A DNA stretch of 6,060 bases from Candidatus Hydrogenedentota bacterium (GCA_007118235.1 SKRY01000489.1:1-6060); one strand, 5' to 3'. Shown: positions 1 through 5,827, counted from the first letter of the stretch. Translations and numbers: made by a program. Notes: generated from the letters alone by a model not told the origin.

Positions 1-281
1 CCGACGGGAATCAGGCTCATGTTGCAGATCGGGCATAGGTCATCCGGGTTGGGCATGCGCACGTCGGGATGCATCGAGCAGGTGTACATCTGCCCGTTTT
101 CCTCGTCGGCCTGAGCGATATCATCCCCGTGGTCGTGATCCGCGTGCTCATCTTCGCCCCCGGCGATGAGATAGCCCACGACGAAGGCCACGTGAATGAC
201 AACAAGCACTACGGCGCGGCGCGCTCCGAGGAACCGGCGCACGCCCCCCGCCCGCCGCGGAGCGGCTGCCTTCTGAGTCAT
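1..281 (-). CDS. RND metal-efflux periplasmic adaptor (CusB-like), N-terminal part
   Basis: The visible 93 codons read from an ATG at 281 and run off the left edge, so the carboxyl part is missing. Seen: a basic N-terminus (about residues 1-22), one hydrophobic membrane segment (about 23-41, VVLVVIHVAFVVGYLIAGG), a short acidic and His-rich linker (HADHDHGDD, 46-54), then a complete heavy-metal-binding motif at 66-93: YTCSMHP, VRMPNP, and CPICNMSLIPV. Known: this YTCPMHP...CPICGM domain sits at the N-terminus of CusB-type membrane-fusion proteins of heavy-metal RND pumps, and also in some copper ATPases. The order of one membrane anchor followed by this domain favours a periplasmic adaptor that links an inner-membrane pump to an outer-membrane channel. 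The start is supported by GAGGTG (286-291) with good spacing. Pump and channel genes would be expected beyond the left edge. The metal, copper/silver or another, cannot be told. An ATPase is less likely because the anchor precedes the metal domain. Confidence 0.8.
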   Translation of the reverse strand, partial: MTQKAAAPRRAGGVRRFLGARRAVVLVVIHVAFVVGYLIAGGEDEHADHDHGDDIAQADEENGQMYTCSMHPDVRMPNPDDLCPICNMSLIPV

Positions 282-429
282 AAATCACCTCGTATGGATA
301 TGTTGGTAAGTCGAAGATCGGACATAGCCCCCTCGAGTGTTCTAGATGCCCGGCTCATGTAGGCGCCGCCGCCGGCCCATTTCGGGACCATGCGGGGTGT
401 TGGCTCCTCCCCCGCACGCCACTAAGACG

Positions 430-459
430 ATTGTATAGTATAGTGGTAAGTTAAGTCAA
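430..459 (-). promoter_or_regulatory. Probable sigma70-type promoter for the metal-efflux adaptor gene
   Basis: On the minus strand TTGACT (459-454) is followed after 18 bases by TACAAT (435-430). These match the -35 and -10 consensus at 5 of 6 positions each, in an AT-rich island within GC-rich DNA. Predicted transcription starts near 422, giving a leader of about 140 bases before the ATG at 281. A short direct repeat, TATAGTATAGT on the plus strand, overlaps the -10 and could be a regulator site, but that is speculation. Confidence 0.55.
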
Positions 460-690
460 GTATCGGGCGGCCGTCCCCCAAGGCAGGTGATCATCATGTT
501 AGCCCCCATGAGTCCTCTGGAATCCGCGCGGCGGCATGGGGTCTCTCCACCCCCACCCACAGCGGCGTTCGCATCGCTCTTGTCAGCGATTGAATATATC
601 ACAACGTTACCCACAACAAACGGGCTTCTCAGGGTATTCCCATCCGGATACATCTCAGCCGGACGCGATTAAGATTTGTGCTGGATACTC

Positions 691-699
691 TGATAGAAT
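691..699 (+). promoter_or_regulatory. Candidate extended -10 promoter for the CBS-domain gene
   Basis: TGATAGAAT fits the extended -10 form TGn-TATAAT, with one mismatch in the hexamer. No good -35 lies at 16-18 bases; TTAAGA at 669-674 is 19 bases away. Extended -10 promoters can work with a weak -35. Transcription would start near 706, giving a leader of about 45 bases that contains the AAGGAGG ribosome site at 738-744. Confidence 0.35.
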
Positions 700-750
700 G
701 GAGGCGCCACTCGGGAGCGTGGTCCCGGTAACTGGATAAGGAGGCATCCG

Positions 751-1305
751 ATGATTAAGCACGTTCCGATCGCAAGCGATTTCATGTCAAGGGCGTTTGT
801 GCGGGTAGAGCCGGGAATGGAGATACACGAGGCGATTGACCTTCTGCTGTCCCGTCCGATTTCGGGCGCGGCGGTCATTGAGGGAGATGATGTGCTCGTG
901 GGGTTTCTGACGGACAAGGACTGCTTGCGTGTGTTGTCCAACGAAGCGTGGGGTCCCTTTGCGGGGGGCACGGTGAAGGACTACATGTCCCCGATCAAGA
1001 TGAGCCTAACGCCGAGAATGGATATCTTCGCCGTGGCCCATCAGTTTCTCAACAGCCAGTTCTCCGCCTTGCCTGTCGTGGAGGAGGGACGGATTATTGG
1101 AGTGCTCAGCCGGCGCAATGCCCTTTGGGCAGTGCAACAGCTTGAGAAGGCCATCGCACGCAGGCGAATACGAGAAGAGCATGTGCTGAAGGTGTTCCAG
1201 AATCCATCATCCATCGAGGATATGCAGGACTTGGCGAACTCGACCAACGCCGAGCAGATGGCGTCGCTGCTCAGCAAGCGCCACGGCGAGGGCGAGCATA
1301 AGTAG
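751..1305 (+). CDS. Two-CBS-domain protein
   Basis: This 184-residue soluble protein is made of little more than a tandem CBS pair. CBS1 spans about residues 8-64 (DFMSRAFVRVEPGMEI at the start, VGFLTDKDCLRVL at the end). CBS2 spans about 75-130 (VKDYMSP, then FSALPVVEEGRIIGVLSRRNAL). A mostly helical, charged tail follows (about 130-184, with KAIARRRIREEH). Known: paired CBS domains form a Bateman module that usually binds adenine nucleotides and regulates a partner protein or an attached domain. No enzyme or transport domain is attached, so a stand-alone regulatory module is the best reading; its partner is unknown. The start is firm: AAGGAGG (738-744) lies six bases before the ATG. The gene appears to be transcribed alone and faces the small-gene unit on the other strand. 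No membrane segment or signal peptide is seen. Confidence 0.9.
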   Translation: MIKHVPIASDFMSRAFVRVEPGMEIHEAIDLLLSRPISGAAVIEGDDVLVGFLTDKDCLRVLSNEAWGPFAGGTVKDYMSPIKMSLTPRMDIFAVAHQFLNSQFSALPVVEEGRIIGVLSRRNALWAVQQLEKAIARRRIREEHVLKVFQNPSSIEDMQDLANSTNAEQMASLLSKRHGEGEHK

Positions 1306-1361
1306 GCGAGGCGTGTGCCGGCCAGGGCGATGAAACGGTGGGCGAGGGAGCCGCTTGGCGG

Positions 1362-1411
1362 CAAAAACACACGCCCATCACGTCCTCATGCTGGAGGACC
1401 CAATGGGCGTG
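1362..1411 (-). terminator. Intrinsic terminator of the small-gene unit
   Basis: CACGCCCAT (1370-1378) pairs with ATGGGCGTG (1403-1411), and GTCCTC (1382-1387) pairs with GAGGAC (1394-1399) across a symmetrical 3-by-3 internal loop, with a 6-base apical loop. On the minus strand the hairpin is followed by TGTTTTTGCC, a run of five T, as for a Rho-independent terminator. On the plus strand no T-run follows, so termination is expected mainly for minus-strand transcripts arriving from 2036. It lies 82 bases past the stop codon of the second small gene. Confidence 0.65.
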
Positions 1412-1492
1412 CAGCGTTCTAGTGAAACAGCGCGCTGTACAGTAAAGCCCTGCTTATGGCCAAGTAAGGTAAGAGACTTCCTCTTTCTTGGC

Positions 1493-1699
1493 TCAACCGT
1501 TGTCAACGCCGCCGTTGTTGTCGTCGTCGTCGCCGTTGCCCCCATACCACGGGACCGTCTTCCAAGGGGACTGCCGGTGAAAGGCCATCGCTATATCAAT
1601 AGCTTGCGTAATCGTGTCCAATTTGATTTGGAGAGGCATCTGGGCCTTCTGAGGGATGCAGGAAAGAGGGCGCAGGTGCGCCTTGCAATTTTTTTTCAT
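1493..1699 (-). CDS. Small protein with a Gly/Asp/Asn-rich tail; second gene of a tandem pair
   Basis: I do not recognise this family. The 68-residue product starts MKKNCKAHLRP, has a predicted amphipathic helix with AQMPLQIKLD (about 19-28) and IDIAMAF (about 34-40), then a Trp/Tyr-containing stretch (SPWKTVPWYGG) and a low-complexity acidic end, GGNGDDDDNNGGVDNG. Residues 19-40 align without gaps to residues 14-35 of the gene just upstream (1740-1871), with 9 of 22 identical and most others conservative. Synonymous third-position differences within the block suggest selection on the protein. An AGGAG lies 13 bases before the ATG, a long spacing. A TTG at 1750 would lengthen the protein but has no ribosome site and overlaps the upstream gene. 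It sits between a promoter and a terminator on its own strand, which supports a real gene. A precursor peptide, a small regulatory protein and a chance frame all remain possible. Confidence 0.5.
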   Translation of the reverse strand: MKKNCKAHLRPLSCIPQKAQMPLQIKLDTITQAIDIAMAFHRQSPWKTVPWYGGNGDDDDNNGGVDNG

Positions 1700-1739
1700 G
1701 GTCCGTTTCGTGCTCCTGGTGCCGTCTAGGATCCGCGGT

Positions 1740-1871
1740 TTAGAGATCAAGCTGTTTGCGTGTGAAGAATTCCAGCGCGAATTCCCACATGGTCAAGAAG
1801 AAATCGGTCTTCAGTTGCAGCGGAGTCTGCGCGAGTTCAGGTTTTTTGGTAACGGCCTTGAAGTGTTTCAT
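1740..1871 (-). CDS. Small 43-residue protein; first gene of a tandem pair
   Basis: Unrecognised family. The product begins MKHFKAVTKKPEL, followed by AQTPLQLKTDFFLTMWEFAL (14-33) and EFFTRKQLDL to the end. It is a basic N-terminus plus an amphipathic, aromatic-rich helix, with no signal peptide. Residues 14-35 match the neighbouring 68-residue protein in the pattern AQxPLQ[LI]KxD followed by A and F nine and thirteen residues after the Asp-containing motif begins to vary. The initiation regions also resemble each other: AGGAG, then AAAC, then ATGAAA, with 12 bases between AGGAG and ATG. The frame stays open upstream to a stop at 1959-1961, but the only start-like codon there is CTG at 1955, so I prefer the ATG. 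It is the first gene after the 2043-2071 promoter and ends 40 bases before the next start. Too short for most gene finders. Function unknown. Confidence 0.5.
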   Translation of the reverse strand: MKHFKAVTKKPELAQTPLQLKTDFFLTMWEFALEFFTRKQLDL

Positions 1872-2004
1872 AGCTGTTTGGATCTCCTCGGAGGGCTCAG
1901 GTTTGCTTCCGGCCTCCCTCGTTTTCCCCTGTTGTTTTCGTAAAGACTTCCCCAGCTCTCAATCCACCGAGTCCCCAAAAATAAACGAAGACCCAAGTCC
2001 CTAA

Positions 2005-2034
2005 CTTGCCCGGCGAGCAAAGAAACCGGGCAAG
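2005..2034 (-). promoter_or_regulatory. Hairpin at the predicted 5' end of the small-gene transcript
   Basis: CTTGCCCGG (2005-2013) and CCGGGCAAG (2026-2034) form a perfect 9-base-pair stem with a 12-base loop. The promoter just upstream predicts a start near 2036, which puts this stem at the first bases of the RNA. Such 5' stems commonly protect RNA from degradation. No T-run follows on either strand, so it is not a standard terminator. Confidence 0.45.
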
Positions 2035-2042
2035 CCCAACCC

Positions 2043-2071
2043 GTTATATCAGATACTACCCGCCATGTCCA
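2043..2071 (-). promoter_or_regulatory. Strong sigma70-type promoter of the small-gene unit
   Basis: On the minus strand TGGACA (2071-2066) is followed after exactly 17 bases by TATAAC (2048-2043). The -10 is preceded by TGA, giving an extended -10. Each hexamer matches consensus at 5 of 6 positions. The predicted start is near 2036, with a leader of about 165 bases before the first small gene. It is the best promoter-like match I found in the window, and it lies outside any large gene. Confidence 0.6.
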
Positions 2072-2083
2072 GTCCAGAAGTGT

Positions 2084-2106
2084 AAAAGCTCGCTGCGGAA
2101 CGAGCC
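2084..2106 (-). terminator. Weak intrinsic terminator after the DAHP synthase gene
   Basis: On the minus strand GGCTCG and CGAGCT pair (six pairs including one G-T) around an 8-base loop and are followed by TTTT (2087-2084). It lies about 120 bases past the stop codon of the DAHP synthase gene and directly upstream of the 2043-2071 promoter, as expected at a boundary between two units. The stem is short and the T-run only four long, so read-through is likely. Confidence 0.4.
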
Positions 2107-2227
2107 GTTCGCCCATTCATCCCCGTGGGATGGTTTCCAACTCATACCGCGCCGAATCAATGGTAAAGGCCTGTCATCCGGCGTTGACCAAGCCCTTGGA
2201 CCCGCATGCGGGCGGCCTTCCCCTGCT

Positions 2228-3295
2228 TCAGGCCCCTGCGGCGGCGGGTGTCTTGCCGAGCTGCTCGTGAGCCAAGTACATAAGCCGTTCGGTGGTTTCC
2301 CAACCAATGCATTCGTCTGTTACCGATACCCCATATCGCAGTTGCGTTGGGTCCCCCGGAATGGGCTGATTGCCCTCGTGAATGTTGCTCTCCAAACTCA
2401 GTCCGATGATGCCGTCATCGCCCTCCAGCCGCTGTTCGAGTATCGCGCGCCACACCACCTCTTGGCGGGCGTGCTTCTTGCCGCTGTTGGCGTGGCTGCA
2501 GTCCACCATGACGGCGGGATCAAGGCCCGCCTTCTGAAGGTGTTGACGCGCTTCGGCGATGCTGGCGGCGTCATAATTCGGATGATCCTTGCCGCCTCGC
2601 AATATGATATGGCCATCGGGATTGCCGGTGGTTCGGACGAGACAGATCTTCCCCTCGAGATCCATGCCAATGAAGCTGTGGGGATGCCGCGCGGCCACCA
2701 TGGCGTTGCACGCTGAATCGACTCCCCCGTCGGTGTTGTTCTTGTATCCCACGGGCATGGAAAGACCGCTGGCCATTTCCCTGTGAATCTGACTTTCCGT
2801 GGTTCGCGCGCCAATGGCCGACCACGAGATAAGGTCGGTAATGTACTGGGGAATGACGGGCCCCAAGAGTTCGGTGGCGCATGGCACGCCAAGCTCGTTG
2901 ATTCTCAAGAGCAGATTCCTGGACACGCGCAACCCCTGGTGAAGATCGCATGAACCGTCCATGCTGGGGTCATTGATCAGACCTTTCCATCCCACGGTGG
3001 TCCGCGGCTTCTCGAAATACACCCGCATGACCAGGCACATCCGATCCGCCACTTGCCCGCTCAACTTCACCAGCCGTTCGGCGTAATCCATGGCCGCGGC
3101 CGGATCATGGATGGAGCACGGGCCGACCACAACAAGCAGCCTTGGATCGTCCTTGCTGAGTATGCGTTTTATTGCTTTCCGCCCCTCCACAACGGTGCGG
3201 TTGGCCGCGGCCGTCATGGGAAGCTCTTCCTTTAGCCGCCGGGGCGGCACAAGCGGCGTGAGCGATTCAATATGAAGATCTTGCGTGCGTTCCAT
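2228..3295 (-). CDS. aroG: 3-deoxy-7-phosphoheptulonate (DAHP) synthase, type I (AroG/F/H class)
   Basis: Condenses phosphoenolpyruvate with erythrose 4-phosphate to DAHP, the first step of the shikimate pathway, in the cytosol. The 355-residue protein is close in length to E. coli AroG (350). Seen: GPCSIHD with the metal ligand Cys60, RVYFEKPRTTVGWKG with substrate-binding Arg91 and Lys96, ARTTESQIHRE, PVGYKNNTDGG, GNPDGHIILRGG, VDCSHANSGK with His268, LESNI with Glu302, and TDECIGWE with Asp327. All four expected metal ligands are present, at numbers almost identical to E. coli AroG. The ATG at 3295 is chosen because it gives the family's normal N-terminus; an in-frame TTG at 3364 has no ribosome site and lies only about 11 bases past the predicted transcription start. 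GAGG stands 11 bases before the ATG. The class is usually feedback-inhibited by Phe, Tyr or Trp; which one applies here cannot be read. It forms its own unit, divergent from rpsA. Confidence 0.96.
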   Translation of the reverse strand: MERTQDLHIESLTPLVPPRRLKEELPMTAAANRTVVEGRKAIKRILSKDDPRLLVVVGPCSIHDPAAAMDYAERLVKLSGQVADRMCLVMRVYFEKPRTTVGWKGLINDPSMDGSCDLHQGLRVSRNLLLRINELGVPCATELLGPVIPQYITDLISWSAIGARTTESQIHREMASGLSMPVGYKNNTDGGVDSACNAMVAARHPHSFIGMDLEGKICLVRTTGNPDGHIILRGGKDHPNYDAASIAEARQHLQKAGLDPAVMVDCSHANSGKKHARQEVVWRAILEQRLEGDDGIIGLSLESNIHEGNQPIPGDPTQLRYGVSVTDECIGWETTERLMYLAHEQLGKTPAAAGA

Positions 3296-3381
3296 GAAAC
3301 CCGTAACCTCGTTCAGGCGGCTGTTATTGCGCTTGGACGCTCCGAGGGACACCTCGGGCGCCAAAAGCCGTCAATAGGCTC

Positions 3382-3411
3382 ATTCTAACGCGTTTTCCCC
3401 GACAATAGCAA
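3382..3411 (-). promoter_or_regulatory. Probable promoter of the DAHP synthase gene
   Basis: On the minus strand TTGCTA (3411-3406) precedes TAGAAT (3387-3382) by 18 bases. Transcription would start near 3375, giving an 80-base leader. The leader contains a stem, CCGAGG with CCTCGG (3342-3347 and 3352-3357) around GACA, whose role is unknown. Confidence 0.45.
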
Positions 3412-3432
3412 CCCCCCGGCTCCATACACTCA

Positions 3433-3466
3433 CATGCCAATAGCGGCATGCGGGTTTATGACGTCA
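3433..3466. promoter_or_regulatory. Palindromes between the divergent aroG and rpsA promoters
   Basis: CATGCC (3433-3438) and GGCATG (3445-3450) form an inverted repeat with a 6-base centre, and a separate 8-base palindrome TGACGTCA lies at 3459-3466. Both lie between the -35 elements of the two divergent promoters, where an operator could act on either gene. I cannot assign a regulator. Confidence 0.25.
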
Positions 3467-3502
3467 CTGGCGGCCGCCTTTCGCGGCTAAGCTTTCACCG
3501 GT

Positions 3503-3532
3503 TTGCGCTGGTGGCCCCGGGGTTGGTATAGT
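3503..3532 (+). promoter_or_regulatory. Probable rpsA promoter
   Basis: TTGCGC (3503-3508) is followed after 18 bases by TATAGT (3527-3532), which is preceded by TGG and so is an extended -10. Transcription would start near 3539-3540. That would leave about 50 bases before the preferred rpsA start. Confidence 0.5.
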
Positions 3533-3590
3533 ATGCGCCATGCCGCGCCACGCGGTAAATTCCCTGATTAGGAGGTTCCAAAGTACATCC

Positions 3591-5690
3591 ATGACCGAAG
3601 AAATCAACAACACCCAACCTGAACCCCAGGCGGCCGAAGGGGCCGCCCAACCCCAGGCCCCCATCGACACGCAGGACGCGCAAACCGGCGCGGAGGCCGG
3701 CGGGCTCCTCGAGGAAACGGGGGGCGTCACCCAAACCATAGCGATCGCGGATCTAGACGATGAAGCCTTTGAGCGGATGACTCAAGATGAACTCGAACAG
3801 ATCTACCAAGAAAGCATGCAGAGCTTCAAGGAAGGCGAAGTTGTCCGCGGCCGCGTAGTTGATGTTATGTCGGATTATGTTCTCGTCGACATCGGCTACA
3901 AGAGCGAAGGCATCATCCCCATTCACGAGTTCAACGATCCCGCCTCCATCGCGGTGGGCGACGAATTCGATGTATACATCGAAGAGCCCGAGGACGAGGA
4001 GGGGATGCCGGTTCTGTCGAAGGTCAAGGCCGACAAGATTAAGAACTGGACGCACATCCAAGAAGTGTATGAAGCCGACGGCGTCATAGCGGGCAAGATC
4101 ATTCGCCGGGTCAAGGGCGGCTTGAAAGTCGACATCGGCATTGACGCGTTCATGCCCGCCAGCCAGCTCACGTGGCGGCCGACGAGCGACCTGGAGCGCT
4201 TCCTTGGCGAGACGATGGATCTCAAGATCATCAAGCTCACCAAGCGGCGCCGCAATGTGGTGGTGAGCCGGCGTAAGCTCCTTGAGGAGCAGCGCGCGGA
4301 AGAGAAAGCCAAACTTCTCGACACCATCGCGATTGGCCAAGTTCTCACCGGCGAGGTCAAGAATATCACGGACTTCGGCGCGTTCGTGGACGTGGGCGGC
4401 ATTGACGGTCTGCTCCATGTCACCGATATGTCATGGGGCCGGGTGAAGCATCCCTCCCACATGGTGTCGGTTGGGCAGCGCATTGATGTCATGGTTCTCA
4501 ACTTCGACCCTCATAGCGAGCGCATCAGCCTTGGGCTGAAGCAGAAGACCGAGAATCCGTGGAAGAGCGTTGAACAGCGCTATCCCGTGGGGACGGTCGT
4601 GTCCGGGCGCGTGGTCAGCATGACCGACTACGGTGCGTTTGTCGAGCTTGAGGAAGGCATCGAAGGCATGGTCCACGTCAGCGAAATGAGCTGGACCCGC
4701 CGGGTGCGCCACCCCAATGAGCTGGTCAATCTGGAGGACATGGTTGACGTCATGGTCCTCAACGTGGATGCCGAGCACGAGAAGATCGCCCTCGGCATCA
4801 AACAGACGCGGCCCAATCCGTGGACCAACATCGAGGAGCGGTATCCCATGGGTGCGACCGTGCGCGGCCGGGTGCGCAACCTGACCGATTATGGCGCGTT
4901 CGTTGAACTCGAGGAAGGCATTGACGCCCTGTTGCACATCAGTGACATCTCCTGGACCAAGAAAGTGTCGCATCCCTCGGAGGAACTCCAAAAGGGGCAG
5001 GAACTCGATGTCAAGGTCCTCAATATCGATTCGCAAGCCGAGAAGATCGGCGTCGGTCTCAAGCAGATCGAGACCGATCCCTGGGACGAAATGGCCAACA
5101 AGTACCCCGTGGGCTCCAATGTCGAGGCCGAGGTGGCCAAGCTCGTGAGCTTTGGAGCGTTCGCCCGTCTCGAGAACGGCATCGAAGGTTTGATCCACGT
5201 GAGCGAGCTTTCGCGGGACCGCGTGCAGAAACCCGAGGAAGCGCTGGCCGTCGGCGATAAGATCACCGCCAAGGTTATCAGCCTGGATCCCTCGGAGCGC
5301 AAGATCGGCCTGAGCATCCGTGAATACCAGCGGGAACTCGATGGCGAGACCGTTGAACAATACAGCCAGAGCGGGGACACGGCCGGCCAAGACGATGTCG
5401 TCAGCGTAGGCGACGCCGTGGGCGACGCCATGCCGCAGTCCATGCTATCCGGCGGGCGTACGCTTGCCGACGCCGCCGAGGAAATGATGCGGGCGGTGCG
5501 GGCCACCGAGGAAGCCAAGGCCCGCGCGGAGGAAGCGGCCGTCACCGAAGCGGCTCCGGACTCCCAGCCGGAACAGGGCGAAGAACCCGCTCCGGAAGAA
5601 GCGTCCCAAGAGTCCGGACAGGCCGCCGATGCGCCAGCGGACGAGGCTGGCGAGGCGCCTGAAGCCGGGGAAGAGCCCAAAGAGGGGTAA
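3591..5690 (+). CDS. rpsA: 30S ribosomal protein S1, six S1 domains with a long acidic tail
   Basis: S1 binds mRNA on the small ribosomal subunit and helps translation start. The 699-residue protein has an acidic, Gln/Pro-rich N-terminus (1-75) and six S1 (OB-fold) repeats at about 79-148, 164-235, 249-318, 334-405, 421-492 and 508-579. Repeats 3 to 5 carry the clear RNA-binding pattern: TDFGAFVDVGGIDGLLHVTDMSW, TDYGAFVELEEGIEGMVHVSEMSW (first 20 residues typical) and a near copy. Repeats 1 and 2 are divergent, as in E. coli S1, where they dock on the ribosome. The last 120 residues (about 580-699) are low-complexity Glu/Ala/Pro/Asp/Gly; E. coli S1, with 557 residues, has no such tail. AGGAGG (3570-3575) lies 15 bases before the chosen ATG, which is long. 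An in-frame ATG at 3540 would add 17 residues but sits at the predicted transcription start. It is transcribed alone and closed by a terminator. Confidence 0.95.
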   Translation: MTEEINNTQPEPQAAEGAAQPQAPIDTQDAQTGAEAGGLLEETGGVTQTIAIADLDDEAFERMTQDELEQIYQESMQSFKEGEVVRGRVVDVMSDYVLVDIGYKSEGIIPIHEFNDPASIAVGDEFDVYIEEPEDEEGMPVLSKVKADKIKNWTHIQEVYEADGVIAGKIIRRVKGGLKVDIGIDAFMPASQLTWRPTSDLERFLGETMDLKIIKLTKRRRNVVVSRRKLLEEQRAEEKAKLLDTIAIGQVLTGEVKNITDFGAFVDVGGIDGLLHVTDMSWGRVKHPSHMVSVGQRIDVMVLNFDPHSERISLGLKQKTENPWKSVEQRYPVGTVVSGRVVSMTDYGAFVELEEGIEGMVHVSEMSWTRRVRHPNELVNLEDMVDVMVLNVDAEHEKIALGIKQTRPNPWTNIEERYPMGATVRGRVRNLTDYGAFVELEEGIDALLHISDISWTKKVSHPSEELQKGQELDVKVLNIDSQAEKIGVGLKQIETDPWDEMANKYPVGSNVEAEVAKLVSFGAFARLENGIEGLIHVSELSRDRVQKPEEALAVGDKITAKVISLDPSERKIGLSIREYQRELDGETVEQYSQSGDTAGQDDVVSVGDAVGDAMPQSMLSGGRTLADAAEEMMRAVRATEEAKARAEEAAVTEAAPDSQPEQGEEPAPEEASQESGQAADAPADEAGEAPEAGEEPKEG

Positions 5691-5744
5691 TCCCTGCTTT
5701 TGAGCCCAACCCTGGTTTGACTGGACAGCGAACCAGTGGATATC

Positions 5745-5783
5745 CAAGGGCGTTGCTCCTTACACGAGCAGCGCCCTTGTTTC
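5745..5783 (+). terminator. Intrinsic terminator of rpsA
   Basis: Fourteen base pairs with one G-T wobble (5745-5758 with 5766-5779) close a 7-base loop, CTTACAC, and are followed by TTTC. It begins 55 bases after the rpsA stop codon. A smaller stem, CTGGTT with AACCAG (5712-5717 and 5731-5736), lies just before it. The T-run is short, but the stem is strong. Confidence 0.7.
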
Positions 5784-5804
5784 AGTCCGGGGAGCGCTGA
5801 AAGG

Positions 5805-5827
5805 CCCCGCGCCCTGTACGCGCGGGG
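5805..5827 (+). promoter_or_regulatory. GC-rich hairpin upstream of the acetolactate synthase gene
   Basis: CCCCGCGC (5805-5812) pairs with GCGCGGGG (5820-5827) around a 7-base loop, CCTGTAC. No T-run follows. It could be a second, back-up stop for rpsA transcripts or part of the leader of the next gene. I found no convincing -35/-10 pair between here and 5936. Confidence 0.3.

Larger units (their letters stand above)
282..750. other. Divergent intergenic region between the metal-efflux and CBS-domain genes
   Basis: These 469 bases hold the minus-strand promoter at 430-459, its long leader (about 282-422), and the plus-strand extended -10 at 691-699. The short open frames in 456-739 have no ribosome binding site at a usable distance and no recognisable protein pattern, so I do not call genes there. 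A 37-codon upstream frame on the minus strand (278-391) overlaps the adaptor start by ATGA and is described as a finding. Confidence 0.5.

Noticed and set aside
487..672. Plus-strand 61-codon frame in the divergent intergenic region
   Set aside because: AGG-type motif too far from the ATG, no conserved-looking pattern, and the Pro run comes from a C-rich stretch.
1427..1442. Overlapping palindromes ACAGCGCGCTGT and CTGTACAG
   Set aside because: They lie in the 3' part of the small-gene transcript, away from any promoter. They may be RNA stems, but there is not enough to call an operator.
1517..1545. GTC/GTT triplet run as a microsatellite or CRISPR-like repeat
   Set aside because: It is short, not spaced by unique sequence, and is explained as codons for the Asp/Asn tail of the small protein.
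1355..1729. Plus-strand frame with a Val-rich run (AAVVVVVVAVAP)
   Set aside because: The Val run is the complement of the Asp/Asn codons of the minus-strand small gene, and no ribosome site precedes it. The minus strand has promoter and terminator support; the plus strand has neither.
2188..2212. Palindromes CCAAGCCCTTGG and CCCGCATGCGGG downstream of the DAHP synthase gene
   Set aside because: The stems are short with tiny loops and no T-run, so I did not call a terminator; the 2084-2106 stem fits better.
2006..2716. Plus-strand open frame of 236 codons over the DAHP synthase gene
   Set aside because: It lies antisense to a gene with full DAHP synthase motifs, has no ribosome site, and shows no recognisable protein pattern.
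4335..5080. Similar DNA segments spaced about 260 bases apart as a DNA repeat array
   Set aside because: They are the S1 domains of rpsA, repeated at the protein level.
4431..5390. Minus-strand open frame of 319 codons, and several others antisense to rpsA
   Set aside because: Repetitive products such as HVEDHDVNHV mirror the repeated S1 domains on the other strand; they are shadows caused by codon bias.
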